From NCBI GenBank assembly GCA_051747385.1, contig JBNJGB010000034.1, positions 3,725 to 67,724 of the forward strand: 64,000 nucleotides of DNA, given 5' to 3'. The stretch is from JBNJGB01 sp051747385. GTDB lineage: Bacteria; Myxococcota_A; UBA9042; PHBI01; JACKFB01. Below the pieces are notes generated by a model. It was not told the origin of the DNA. It searched no databases and saw only the letters and a list, made by a program, of their open reading frames with translations. Below are positions 17,334-27,889 of this stretch, piece after piece. A program made the translations under genes and the position numbers. How positions within the stretch are numbered: the stretch's first letter is position 1; each line of letters opens with the position of its first letter.

Positions 17334-20201
17334 CTATCGGATCAGGGAGAGCTCCTTGACGATCGGCGGCTGGTCCTCGGCCAGGCGGTCGCTCACGGCG
17401 ATCTCCGCGGCCAGGTGGTAGTCCATCGGAAGCTGCGGCGGCGTGTGCGGCGTTGACAGGGACAGGCGCGTCGGCACGCCGGGGTACAGCACGACCTCGC
17501 CCTGGCGGCCGTCGGGCGTCCGGACGGCGAGGTCGGGGGGCTCGGCGAACCGCTGCACCTCCTCGACGCGGACCGTCCACTCCAGGGGCTCGGATCGCGC
17601 CGGCAGCGGATCCGAGGAGGCCGCCACGATCTGCAGGGTGTAGTCGCCCGGCGACCCGGTGAAGGAGACCTCCGCGAACCGCGTGGTGAAGCCGGTCTGC
17701 GCCACGGCGTCTCCGGCCGGGTCCAGCACGTTCACGGCCACGTCCGTGAACTCGTTGTAGTGCTCCCGCGTCATCTCCAGGCGCAGCGTGGCCCCTTCGG
17801 TGCCGGGGAGGAGCGGGATCCCGAGGCGCTCCTCGGCGCCTTCGATCTCCAGCTCCTCGGTGCGCCGCGGCCCGACGACGGCGCCGCGGATCGTCCCCCG
17901 CAGCGGTACGTCGAAGCGGTTCGTCACGGTCCACGTGGCCTCGAGGCCCCCGGAGCCGGGCACGTCGTAGGCCACCTCCTCCGCAGCCTCCAGGCCCACG
18001 AAGCCGGCGTCCAGCTCCCAGGCCGAGGGCTCCTGGTTCCGGAAGGTCGCGTAGGGCACCACCTCCCACACCCCGGGGCGGAAGCGGTCGCTCTTCACCA
18101 CGAACTCGGCCTCCCGGCCGTCCTCGGAGCTGGCGACCGGCTGAGGGACGTCCACCTGGCGCCCCTCCGGGTCGAACACCCGCAGGTACGTGCGCCCGAA
18201 GCGCCCCTCGGGCGTGCGGAGCGCGAGGGCGAGCTCGGTGGCCCCGGCCGGCACCTCCAGGAAGTGCCGCTCGACGGCGCCGGGCTCCAGGCGACCGGAG
18301 AACCTGCGGTGGCGCGACTCCTTGGTCCGGAAGGTCCAGGGCGTCACCACCGTCACCGGAAGCGTGAAGGCGGGCAGGCCGTCCTCGGCCCGCGCCGTGA
18401 TGTGGGCGACGTGCAGGCCCGGCTTCCGCACCGCCTCCGGCGACAGGCGCAGCGACAGCCGCTGGGGGCGCCCGCCCCGGAAGGTCAGCCGGCGCCGATC
18501 GAGGCGCACCCAGCCCGCGTTCGAGTCCAGGGACAGGCGGGTGAAGAAGCGGGTCCGGGCCGCGTCGGTCGCGGTCTCCAGGAAGGCCGGCTCCACGGAC
18601 ACGTCCACGGTGTGTGGATAGTCCGGCACCCAGTCGCCGGTCCGCCAGTAGCTGGCCGTGCCCTCGCTCCCCGGCCGGTGGGGCACGCCGGTGGAGACGT
18701 CCCAGCCCAGCAGGACCTCCGTGCGCGCCTCCGGGGCGGCGTCGCGGAGCGCCTCCCAGGCCGGCCCGACCTGCACCAGCCCGGCGCCCTGGTCCAGGGT
18801 CGTGTAGCCCTCCACCGGCTCCGCCGTGGCCCGCAGCGCGCGCTTCACCAGGTCCGAGTTCCAGGGCGTGTCGGTGTCCAGGGCCGCGGACACCAGCAGG
18901 GCGTGCACGCCGGTCGCCTGGGGCGCCGCCATGGAGGTCCCGGCCATCACCGGCCGCTGGAGGAAGGGCGGCACCGTCGACCACGCGACGCCGGGCGTCA
19001 TCCCGTCGGGCTTGGCGAGCTCTCCGCCCCGGCTGGAGAACCCGAACACGCGCATCCGATCCACGCCGCCGCCCCACAGGGCCTCCGCGGCGTCCGGCAG
19101 GAGCAGGGCCCCGGCGGTCCAGGCCCGCGCGCTCGCGGCCGGCGTGCCCACGGTGGACAGGCCCGGCCCCTTGTTGCCCGCCGACACGGAGGCCATCAGC
19201 AGGGGATACCGGCTCAGGAGCCCGTCCAGGGCGCGGTCGATGTCCGACGTCCCCTCCAGCTCCGAGCCGATGCCGTAGCTGATGTTCATCACGACCGGCA
19301 CGTCGTGCTGCGCCGACCAGCGGCCGGCGTACTCCATGGCGCGCTTCATGCTGCCGGACCGCGTCGCCCCGCCGGCCAGGGTGTTGTCGCCGATCTTGAG
19401 CGACATGATCCTCGCGCCCGGCGCCACGCCGTCGAAGCCCTCCCGGCCCTGGATGCCGTGCCCCGCGGCGATGCCGGAGACGTGCGTCCCGTGGCCCCCG
19501 TCGTCGAAGTGCATCTCCACCTTCCGCTCCCCGCCGGGGAAGACGGTCAGCGTGAAGGCGATCGGCGTCTGGTCCTTGCGCGGGTCCGGGTGGGTGAAGG
19601 CAAAGAAGCGGGGGTCGCGGCGATAGCTCCTCCGGACCTCTTCGCCGGCCAGGTCGCCGTCGCCGTCCGTGTCCACCACGGCCACGGCCTCGTCGGAGCC
19701 CTCGGGCCGGAAGGCCACCACCGCGAAGGAGTCATCCGCGCTGCCGTCCCGGTCCACGTCCTGCACCGAGGAGTGCTTCAGCTGGGACTCCCGGAAGAAG
19801 CCCAGCCAGTACACGCCGTCCCGGGGCTTCACCCCGAGGCCCTCGAACCCGCGCACGAAGCCCTCCTTCGTCCGCAGCACCGCCACGCCGTCGTCCTCCA
19901 CGGCCCGCCACGCCCGCGCGAGGTCCACGTCGCCCTCGCCGCTGAAGTCCCGGGTCTCGACGACCTTGCGCTCCCCGGTGGAGGTCTTCCGCAGGCCCGG
20001 GACGCTCGGGTCCACGCCCGTGTCCAGGACGGCGATGACCACCCCGCGGCCGTCCCAGGTCGGGTGCGCCTCCGTGAACGTCCGCGCCCCCACGGCGTCC
20101 CTCGACAGAAGCTCCTGCCAGGCGTCCAGCGGCGGTGTCTCGGCCCCCGCGCTCCCCGCGGCCAGGAGCAAGGGCGTCAGCAGCGACAGCACACGGCGCA
20201 T
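17334..20201 (-). CDS. Secreted subtilisin-like serine protease, tripeptidyl-peptidase-II type
   Basis: 955 residues. The ATG chosen (20199-20201) has GGAGGTG upstream and opens a signal peptide (LLTPLLLAAGSAGA). The triad is Asp60 (VLDTGVDP), His237 (GHGTHVSG) and Ser423 (AGTSMAAP), with the oxyanion Asn in SAGNKGPG. The 177-residue insert between Asp and His, and the text DTGVDPSVPGLRKTSTGER, are hallmarks of tripeptidyl peptidase II relatives rather than ordinary subtilisins. The C-terminal 500 residues are beta-rich, like the TPPII beta-sandwich. The EF-hand-like DVDRDGSADD and DTDGDGDLAGEE in the insert may bind calcium. A possible promoter is TTCACG (20254-20259), 17 bases, TAGGCG (20231-20236), on the same strand. 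Export makes it a candidate for extracellular protein digestion. Confidence 0.9.
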   Translation of the reverse strand: MRRVLSLLTPLLLAAGSAGAETPPLDAWQELLSRDAVGARTFTEAHPTWDGRGVVIAVLDTGVDPSVPGLRKTSTGERKVVETRDFSGEGDVDLARAWRAVEDDGVAVLRTKEGFVRGFEGLGVKPRDGVYWLGFFRESQLKHSSVQDVDRDGSADDSFAVVAFRPEGSDEAVAVVDTDGDGDLAGEEVRRSYRRDPRFFAFTHPDPRKDQTPIAFTLTVFPGGERKVEMHFDDGGHGTHVSGIAAGHGIQGREGFDGVAPGARIMSLKIGDNTLAGGATRSGSMKRAMEYAGRWSAQHDVPVVMNISYGIGSELEGTSDIDRALDGLLSRYPLLMASVSAGNKGPGLSTVGTPAASARAWTAGALLLPDAAEALWGGGVDRMRVFGFSSRGGELAKPDGMTPGVAWSTVPPFLQRPVMAGTSMAAPQATGVHALLVSAALDTDTPWNSDLVKRALRATAEPVEGYTTLDQGAGLVQVGPAWEALRDAAPEARTEVLLGWDVSTGVPHRPGSEGTASYWRTGDWVPDYPHTVDVSVEPAFLETATDAARTRFFTRLSLDSNAGWVRLDRRRLTFRGGRPQRLSLRLSPEAVRKPGLHVAHITARAEDGLPAFTLPVTVVTPWTFRTKESRHRRFSGRLEPGAVERHFLEVPAGATELALALRTPEGRFGRTYLRVFDPEGRQVDVPQPVASSEDGREAEFVVKSDRFRPGVWEVVPYATFRNQEPSAWELDAGFVGLEAAEEVAYDVPGSGGLEATWTVTNRFDVPLRGTIRGAVVGPRRTEELEIEGAEERLGIPLLPGTEGATLRLEMTREHYNEFTDVAVNVLDPAGDAVAQTGFTTRFAEVSFTGSPGDYTLQIVAASSDPLPARSEPLEWTVRVEEVQRFAEPPDLAVRTPDGRQGEVVLYPGVPTRLSLSTPHTPPQLPMDYHLAAEIAVSDRLAEDQPPIVKELSLIR

Positions 20202-20278
20202 GGGCACACCTCCATCGGGGGGGAGGCTCCCGCCTATCACACCGGCGGCGGGCCGTGAACGCGCCCCACCCCTGCCGT

Positions 20279-20441
20279 CAGGGCGGTCGCAAAGTCGACC
20301 GCCCTCCCTTGCCTTTGCCCTTGCCCTTGCCCTTGCCTGCTCTCAGACGCGCAAAATCCATCGTTCCCGAGCGGGTGCAATCCGCCGCCGGGCGCCGTAC
20401 CGCCGCACGCCCCTCACCTTTCCGACTTTGCGATTGCCCTG
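20279..20441 (-). mobile_element. MITE-like element, copy 3 (163 bp), with degenerate target duplication
   Basis: It starts CAGGGCGGTCGCAAAGTCGA and ends ACTTTGCGATTGCCCTG. The flanks CCCCTGCCGT (20269-20278) and CCCCTACCGC (20442-20451) match at 8 of 10 positions, both differences being transitions, which suggests an older insertion than the other copies. Five hexamer units are present. It lies between the start of the subtilase gene and the vapC stop. Confidence 0.87.
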
Positions 20442-20466
20442 CCCCTACCGCTCCCGGACCGCGTCC

Positions 20467-20886
20467 CTACGCGCCCGCCTCGAGGAGGTCGTGCGGGCGG
20501 CACGCGATGTGGGGGAAGGACGCCAGGAGGGCCTTGTCGAAGGTGGCCAGCGGGGCTCCGAGGCGGGTGGCGAGCTCGACGAAGAGCGTGTCGTAGGCGG
20601 CGTGGTCGGCGCGGGTGGCGCGGGTGAGGGCTCCCTCCCAGAGGTCGGAGACGGGCGCGGAGCGAATGCCGAGGGCGTCGGCGAGGCGAAGTCGCTCCAG
20701 GCCCGCGGATCGGTCCACGACGCCGGCGCGGACGGCGAGCCAGAGGACGTTGACCAGCTCCGCCTGCCAGGAGGCGGGGGCGTGGATGTCGTCGTGGCTG
20801 GCCCAGAACGTGCGGACCTCGTCGACGAACGGTTCGGTCCGCAGCAGCAGGTAGGCGATGACGTTCGTATCCGCGACGACCGTCAA
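20467..20886 (-). CDS. VapC-like PIN-domain toxin ribonuclease
   Basis: 139 residues. The acidic metal-binding set of PIN nucleases is complete: Asp6 (ADTNVIAYLL), Glu43 (QAELVNVLW), Asp99 (HAAYDTLFVELA) and Asp117 (ATFDKAL). VapC toxins cleave tRNA or rRNA under Mg. It starts with TTG, and its first four bases TTGA overlap the antitoxin stop, so translation is coupled to the antitoxin. The pair sits next to MITE copy 3. Confidence 0.9.
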   Translation of the reverse strand: MTVVADTNVIAYLLLRTEPFVDEVRTFWASHDDIHAPASWQAELVNVLWLAVRAGVVDRSAGLERLRLADALGIRSAPVSDLWEGALTRATRADHAAYDTLFVELATRLGAPLATFDKALLASFPHIACRPHDLLEAGA

Positions 20887-21110
20887 GGGCGGCTCCCGCG
20901 GATCCAGGCGTCGACCTCGTCAGGGGTCGTCGGGCGGCTCTGTGCTTCCCAGGACTCCTCGATCTGGGTCAGGACCGACAGACGCTCGGCGGTCTTCGAG
21001 GCGATGAGGTGACGGAGCTCCTCCTCCATGGAGCGGTTGTTTCGACGAGCCAGGGTCTTCAACCGCTGGAGCACGTCCTCCGGCACGTTGCGTATGGTCA
21101 CCGTCGGCAT
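20883..21110 (-). CDS. VapB/FitA-like antitoxin
   Basis: 75 residues. The ATG at 21108-21110 follows GATCAGGAGGTGTCCC, which fixes the start against a longer frame. The N-terminus PTVTIRNVPEDVLQRLKTLARRNNRSMEEELR is a ribbon-helix-helix DNA-binding domain of the FitA/Arc type, and the C-terminal 35 residues would wrap the toxin. Such antitoxins repress their own operon together with the toxin and neutralise it. It overlaps vapC by 4 bases. Confidence 0.88.
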   Translation of the reverse strand: MPTVTIRNVPEDVLQRLKTLARRNNRSMEEELRHLIASKTAERLSVLTQIEESWEAQSRPTTPDEVDAWIRGSRP

Positions 21111-21217
21111 GGGACACCTCCTGATCCATGGGATGCCTGCATAATGCATGCACGTCAAGGTCGGCGACCGGCGCGCGAGAGCTCCGGGCCGACCACGCTC
21201 GATTGGCGGGACCGACG

Positions 21218-21985
21218 CTACTCGCCCTCGGGGGCCTCCTCGGTCCCGGACCAGACCTCCCAGCGGCCGACGGCGTGGGGGAGGGCGACGACCCGGTCGA
21301 TCATCGTCAGCACGGCCCGCTCGGCGGAGCCGCAGGGGAGGTGGATGGGCTCCAGGGTGGCCAGGGCGACCCAGCGCTCGTGGCCCAGGGGCGGGACGAT
21401 GACGGCGTCCGCGTCGATCTGGACGTTCCGGTGGGCGGGGATGGGGAGGTTGTCGAAGGGCACGAAGATGGAGCCCTCGGGGCCGATCCAGAAGATGGTC
21501 AGGTAGGCGCGGAACGGCACCCGCGCGTAGAAGAGCACCTCCTGCCCGTCGCCGTAGGCGCGCGTGTCTCCCCAGACCTCGAGGGTCATGACCTGGCTCT
21601 GGTTTCGCAGGCCGAGCAGCCGCTCCCGCAGCCGGTCCAGGCCCGACATGGCGCAGCCGTCCGAGCTGTGCACGGGGACCGACAGCAGCCTCTCGCGCCG
21701 GAGCGCCTGCTCGGGGGAGGGCTTCGGCGTCTCCTCGATGCCCCGGCGACGCTCGCGATCGGAGTCGTCGTCCTCCTCCCGGCCGCGGTCGGGCCTCTCC
21801 GGGGGACGCCGGCGCTTCGGCTCTCCGCGCTCGTCCTCCTTCCGCTCGGGCTCCTCGGCGCCCGCCTGGTCCTTCGCCGCGGGGGCGTCGTCCCGGGCGG
21901 GATCGTCCGGGGGCACCGCGCGGGAGACCGGAGCGGCCAGGGTCAGGGAGAGGACGAGGGCGGAGACGGCGAGCGATGGACGCAT
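21218..21985 (-). CDS. Exported DUF4384-like protein with charged linker
   Basis: 255 residues. A signal peptide (SALVLSLTLAAPVSRA) is followed by about 75 residues of Glu/Arg/Asp/Pro-rich linker (EEPERKEDERGEPKRRRPPE and onward), then a globular C-terminal domain of about 130 residues. That domain (YGDGQEVLFYARVPFRAYLTIFWIGPEG, written here in part) follows the pattern of DUF4384, a domain found in envelope and kinase-linked proteins. The assignment is from pattern only. It is transcribed away from the alpha/beta hydrolase gene; 82 bases separate the two starts. Confidence 0.75.
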   Translation of the reverse strand: MRPSLAVSALVLSLTLAAPVSRAVPPDDPARDDAPAAKDQAGAEEPERKEDERGEPKRRRPPERPDRGREEDDDSDRERRRGIEETPKPSPEQALRRERLLSVPVHSSDGCAMSGLDRLRERLLGLRNQSQVMTLEVWGDTRAYGDGQEVLFYARVPFRAYLTIFWIGPEGSIFVPFDNLPIPAHRNVQIDADAVIVPPLGHERWVALATLEPIHLPCGSAERAVLTMIDRVVALPHAVGRWEVWSGTEEAPEGE

Positions 21986-22067
21986 GGAACGGATTCGGCT
22001 TGGCAGGGAGCGGGGGCTCTGTCAGCTTGACGGCGCCGCGACGGCGCGGCCCCCTCGAAGAGCGCCG

Positions 22068-22889
22068 ATGATACCTCGAATCCCCTCCGATCCGTTTGCC
22101 CCGCGACGCCTCGGCCCCTTACCGGAGCCGGGACGCCCCGGGGCGGTGGCCGTACACGGCTTCACCGGGACGCCCTGGGACGTGCTCCCCGTGGCCGAGG
22201 GGCTGGCCGCCGACGGCTGGTCCGTGCGCGTGCCGCTGCTGACCGGGCACGACCGGGGATGGCGTGGCATCGCCCGCGCGCGGCTGTCGGACTGGCGCCG
22301 CGACGTGGAGGAGGCCGCGCGGGATGTCCACGAGCGCACCGGAGGGCCGGTCCTGGTCGTGGGCCTGTCCATGGGGGCGCTCCTGTGCCTGGACCTGGCG
22401 CAGCGCGGAGCGGTGCCCGTGAGGGCCGTGGGCTCGCTGGCCGCGCCGCTGCGCCTCGGCCGCCCCGCCCGCGCCCTGTCCGCGCTGTCCCGCATGGGCT
22501 CGCCGGGCTGGGGCGAGCGCCTGATCTGGCCCAAGATCGGCGGCCCGGACATCGCCAACCGGCGTCCGATGCCGGGGGCGAGCTGGATGCCGCTCCGGGG
22601 CGTCGCCGAGCTGGGTGACCTCGTGAGGGACGTCCGGGCGGACCTGGCGGCCGTGCGTGCGCCGCTGCTGGTGGTGCACGCCCGCCGGGATCACACGGCC
22701 CCGCCCGAGGGCGCGTCGCTGCTCGCCGCGTCCGTATCGTCGGACTGGGTGCGCCTCGTCCTGCTGGAGGAGGGCTACCACGTCATCACGCGGGACGTCT
22801 GCGAGGAGCGGGTGGCGGCGGAGGTCGTCGCCTTCGCCGCGCGCGCCGGCGGGCGGGGGCGGGAGGAGGCCGCGACGGCCTCCGGGTAG
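22068..22889 (+). CDS. Alpha/beta hydrolase (carboxylesterase / lysophospholipase type)
   Basis: 273 residues with no signal peptide. VHGFTGTPWDVLPVAEGLA gives the oxyanion strand, Ser101 lies in the nucleophile elbow GLSMG, the acid is in VHARRDHTAPP, and the histidine is in EEGYHVITRD. The layout matches the short Est30-like carboxylesterases and monoacylglycerol lipase relatives, which cut short- to medium-chain esters. The ATG at 22068 has only a weak purine-rich stretch (GAAGAGC) before it, but it is the first start after the divergent neighbour and just precedes conserved sequence. Confidence 0.87.
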   Translation: MIPRIPSDPFAPRRLGPLPEPGRPGAVAVHGFTGTPWDVLPVAEGLAADGWSVRVPLLTGHDRGWRGIARARLSDWRRDVEEAARDVHERTGGPVLVVGLSMGALLCLDLAQRGAVPVRAVGSLAAPLRLGRPARALSALSRMGSPGWGERLIWPKIGGPDIANRRPMPGASWMPLRGVAELGDLVRDVRADLAAVRAPLLVVHARRDHTAPPEGASLLAASVSSDWVRLVLLEEGYHVITRDVCEERVAAEVVAFAARAGGRGREEAATASG

Positions 22890-22905
22890 ACGAGGGAGAC
22901 GTGGC

Positions 22906-23091
22906 TCAGGCCTTCGAGTAGCCCGCTCGCACGTCCTCGCCCTGCGCGCACTTCCAGCAGGGGTTGTCCTTGTCGTTCAGCGCGTTGACGTCCACGTAGC
23001 TCTTCATGCAGTTGAAGATGCTCATCCGCTTCATGTAGGCGCGGCAGTAGAACGTCTCGGGCTCGGCGAAGCTCTTGGGCTGAAGGACCAT
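22906..23091 (-). CDS. Small four-cysteine protein, possible zinc-binding
   Basis: 61 residues. The ATG follows a strong GAGGAGG site. Four cysteines are arranged Cys16-X11-Cys28-X16-Cys45-X2-Cys48 (FYCRAYMKRM, IFNCMKSY, NPCWKCAQG), suggesting a small zinc ribbon or disulfide-stabilised protein. Many aromatic and basic residues surround them. The family is not recognised. It is convergent with the hydrolase gene (16 bases between stops) and has a long leader of about 110 bases with a hairpin. Confidence 0.7.
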   Translation of the reverse strand: MVLQPKSFAEPETFYCRAYMKRMSIFNCMKSYVDVNALNDKDNPCWKCAQGEDVRAGYSKA

Positions 23092-23166
23092 GGTCGAGCG
23101 CCTCCTCGAGTCTGGGTCGACTTGCGTCGCCTGGGTGGGAAGGGATCCGACGTGTGTGGTGTTTGA

Positions 23167-23191
23167 CCCGTGGCTCGCCGCGAGCCACGGG
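23167..23191. repeat. Perfect 11-bp inverted repeat in the leader region
   Basis: CCCGTGGCTCG (23167-23177), a CCG loop, then CGAGCCACGGG (23181-23191), itself enclosed by weaker outer arms (AAGGGATCC and GGGATCCCT). No T-run follows on either strand, so it is not a standard terminator. It lies 76-100 bases upstream of the four-cysteine gene and could be an operator or a leader RNA structure. Confidence 0.55.
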
Positions 23192-23215
23192 ATCCCTCCC
23201 TTCGGAGCGGCCGCG

Positions 23216-23245
23216 CTTGTACCCGAACGGAGATCGGGATTGCAA
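23216..23245 (-). promoter_or_regulatory. Candidate promoter for the four-cysteine gene
   Basis: On the minus strand, TTGCAA (23240-23245), 18 bases, TACAAG (23216-23221). If used, the transcript has a leader of about 115 bases that contains the 23167-23191 hairpin. Both boxes match consensus at 4 of 6 positions. Confidence 0.3.
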
Positions 23246-23482
23246 GGTGCCGGTTGCTTTTTCGTGACCGGTTCGTGACGCGCCGTGTCACAGCCCTTGG
23301 GACCAGGCGCTTGGCGGGCGAAGAGGGGGTCTGCTCGGCGCGCTCCCAGCCTGCGTCATGAATGGGCCCTCAGTCAGTCGGACGATCGCGGATCCGGGGC
23401 TCGAGGTCCACTGGAGGGCTGTGAGCTTCCCTTGCTCGGGGGCGGTCGCAGGGACTATGAGGGTCGCCGCGGAGCGCGACGC

Positions 23483-25473
<1,991 letters not shown>

Positions 25474-25477
<4 letters not shown>

Positions 25478-26763
25478 GCTACGAGACGTCCAACGACGCG
25501 TTCAAGCGGGCCATCCGCATCATGCCGGGCGGGGTGAACAGCCCCGCGCGCGCGTGCCGCTCCGTGGGGGCCGTGCCCACGTTCATCGCCGAGGCGTCGG
25601 GGTCGACCCTGATCGACGTGGACGGCAACCGATACGTCGACTTCGTCGGCGCGTTCGGCCCGATGATCCTCGGCCACGGCGACCAGGAGGTGGAGTCGGC
25701 GGTGACGGCGCAGGCCCAGGAGGGGCTGAGCTTCGGGCTGCCCACCGTGGCCGAGACGGCCCTCGCCGAGCGCATCGTGGAGGCCGTGCCGAGCATCGAG
25801 CGTCTGCGCCTGGTCAACTCGGGCACCGAGGCGACCATGAGCGCCCTGCGGACGGCGCGCGGCTACACGAAGCGCGACAAGATCGTGAAGCTCGTCGGGT
25901 GCTACCACGGGCACGCCGACTTCCTGCTGGTGAAGGCCGGCAGCGGGGCGATGACCCTGGGGACGCCCGACTCCGCCGGGGTCACCGAGGGCTGCGTGAA
26001 AGACACGCTCACGGCGCCCTACAACGACCTGGCGGCCATCCGACGCCTGTTCGAGGACAACCGGGACGAGATCGCCGCGGTCATCCTGGAGCCCGTCGCG
26101 GGCAACATGGGCGTCGTGCCGCCCGAGCCGGGCTTCCTGGAGGGCGTCCGGGCGCTCACCCTGGAGCACGGCGCGCTGCTGGTCTTCGACGAGGTGATGA
26201 CCGGCTTCCGCCTGGCGAAGGGCGGGGCGCAGGAGCGCTTCGGCGTCACCCCGGACATGACCTGCCTGGGCAAGATCGTCGGGGGCGGCCTCCCCGTGGG
26301 CTGCTACGGTGGGCGCGCGGACGTGATGGGCGTGGTGGCCCCCGAGGGCGGCGTCTACCAGGCGGGGACGAACTCCGGGAACCCGCTCAGCGTGGCCGCG
26401 GGCCTCGCGACCCTCGACGTGCTGTTCGCGGGGGGCGTCTACGAGAAGCTGGAGGCCCTGGGCGAGCGCCTGGAGGAGGGCCTCCGGCGCGCGGCCGAGG
26501 AGGTGGGCGTCCCGGCCTGCGTCCAGCGCGTGGGCTCCATGATCACGCTCTTCCTCACCAGGGGGCCGGTCCGGAACCTGGACGACGTGCCGTCGGCGGC
26601 GCCGGAGCGGTTCGCCACCTTCTGGCGGGCCATGCGCGACCGGGGGATGATGCTGCCGCCCAGCCAGTTCGAGGCCTGGTTCATCAGCGCCGCCCACGAC
26701 GAGGCGACCATCGACCGGGCGATCGGGGCCGCCCGGGAGTCCCTCGAGGTGGTCCACGGATGA
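25474..26763 (+). CDS. hemL: Glutamate-1-semialdehyde 2,1-aminomutase
   Basis: 429 residues, the usual length. It is a PLP enzyme that moves the amino group of glutamate-1-semialdehyde to give 5-aminolevulinate, the first committed tetrapyrrole precursor in the C5 pathway. Visible features are the opening IMPGGVNSPARA, NSGTEATMSALRTARGYT, CYHGHADFLL, the aldimine Asp in LLVFDEVMTGFR, the PLP lysine Lys267 in CLGKIVGGGLP, and QAGTNSGNPLS. The last motif has Asn where most members have Leu or Tyr. The start overlaps the ABC-F stop, suggesting coupled translation of two functionally unrelated genes. Confidence 0.96.
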
Positions 26764-26871
26764 GGTCCGCGGGGGCCACCCCGGGAGGCGGGTCCGACGG
26801 CCCGTCTCCCGTCGCCCGCGGGAGGCGCTCCGACCCCGGAACCGCGCGGCTTGGACGCGCTTCGGATTGCC

Positions 26872-26899
26872 TTGACCGTGCGAACGACCGCGTGATACT
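26872..26899 (+). promoter_or_regulatory. Probable promoter of the nuo operon
   Basis: TTGACC (26872-26877), 16 bases, GATACT (26894-26899), 57 bases before nuoA. The 5/6 and 4/6 consensus matches lie in the only sizeable gap (26764-26955) before the operon, which holds no gene. The nuoA ribosome site (TAGGAGGCCCCCA) follows. Confidence 0.5.
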
Positions 26900-26955
26900 C
26901 CGGCGACGCCTTTCGGCCCTGGAGCAATCCCCAACAGGCTCCTAGGAGGCCCCCA

Positions 26956-27339
26956 ATGCTCGAGGTCTACGAGCCCTACGTTCCGGTGTTGCTCATCGCT
27001 CTCATCGCGGTGGGCATGGGTGCCATCATCCTGATCCTGAGCAGCCTGCTGGGGCCAAGGTATCCGACGAAGACGAAGGGCCTGCCCTTCGAGTCGGGCG
27101 TCGACCCCATCGACTCGCCGAGGCATCGCTTCAGCGTGAAGTTCTACATGACGGCCATCCTCTTCCTCATCTTCGATCTGGAGGTCGTCTTCCTCTTCCC
27201 CTGGGCCGTGAACTATCACGACTGGCTGGCGGACGAGGCCTTCGCCGGCATCGCGTTCGGCTCGATGGCCGTGTTCGTCGTCGTCCTGAGCCTGGGCCTT
27301 CTCTACGAGTGGAAGCGCGGGGCGATGACCTGGGAGTAG
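26956..27339 (+). CDS. nuoA: NADH-quinone oxidoreductase subunit A
   Basis: 127 residues with three membrane helices (about residues 8-32, 65-85 and 97-118). The family signature lies in KGLPFESGVDPID and RFSVKFYMTAILFLIFDLE, where the acidic residues of the second helix take part in the quinone/proton region. NuoA is a membrane subunit at the junction with the peripheral arm of complex I. It is the first gene of a partial nuo operon. In most operons nuoB follows directly; here nuoC does. Confidence 0.95.
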   Translation: MLEVYEPYVPVLLIALIAVGMGAIILILSSLLGPRYPTKTKGLPFESGVDPIDSPRHRFSVKFYMTAILFLIFDLEVVFLFPWAVNYHDWLADEAFAGIAFGSMAVFVVVLSLGLLYEWKRGAMTWE

Positions 27340-27385
27340 GCGTGGCTCCGCCCGCCTCCCCCGAACCCGCCTCCGGAGGTAACCG

Positions 27386-27886
27386 ATGAGCCAAGCCGTC
27401 GTCGACGCCATCAAGGCGCGCTTCCCGGACGCCGTGGTCAGCGACCACGCCTGGCGGGGCGACGACACCGTCGTCGTGAAGCGCGAGCGCCTGGTGGAGA
27501 TCTGCCGGTTCCTCGAGGAGGACCCGGAGATGGCCTTCAACCTTCCCGTGGACGTCTGCGGCGTCGACTACCTGGGATGGAAGGAGCCCCGCTTCGAGGC
27601 CGTCTATCACCTCTACAGCCTCACGAAGCGGCATCGCATCCGCCTCAAGGTGGAGCTGGAGGAGGACGACCCGACCGTGCCGAGCGTCACCTGCGTCTGG
27701 AAGGGCGTGGACTGGTTCGAGCGCGAGGCCTACGACATGTTCGGGATCATCTTCGAGGGCCACCCCGACCTGCGCCGCATCCTCCTGTACGAGGAGTTCG
27801 AGGGCCATCCCCTGCGGAAGGACTATCCGCAGCGCGGCTATCAGCCCCTCATGGAGATGCCCACCCTGCCGACCGAGGGGGAGTGA
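27386..27886 (+). CDS. nuoC: NADH-quinone oxidoreductase subunit C
   Basis: 166 residues, the normal size for a stand-alone NuoC (30 kDa subunit). Motifs are VDYLGWKEPRFEAVYHLYS, VPSVTCVWKGVDWFEREAYDMFGI and the C-terminal GHPLRKDYPQRGY. It has no cofactor and is part of the peripheral arm connecting the Fe-S chain to the membrane. The ATG follows CCGGAGGTAACCG. It starts 46 bases after nuoA stops, leaving no room for nuoB, and is separated from nuoD by 3 bases. Confidence 0.95.
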   Translation: MSQAVVDAIKARFPDAVVSDHAWRGDDTVVVKRERLVEICRFLEEDPEMAFNLPVDVCGVDYLGWKEPRFEAVYHLYSLTKRHRIRLKVELEEDDPTVPSVTCVWKGVDWFEREAYDMFGIIFEGHPDLRRILLYEEFEGHPLRKDYPQRGYQPLMEMPTLPTEGE

Positions 27887-27889
27887 GTC

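Noticed and set aside
23167..23191. Transcription terminator
   Set aside because: The stem is perfect, but neither strand has a T-run after it, and its position is upstream of a gene, so it is listed only as an inverted repeat.
23285..23482. A 66-codon N-terminal extension of the ABC-F protein
   Set aside because: The upstream codons have no family similarity, and the ATG at 23483 directly precedes the conserved first strand with a ribosome site.
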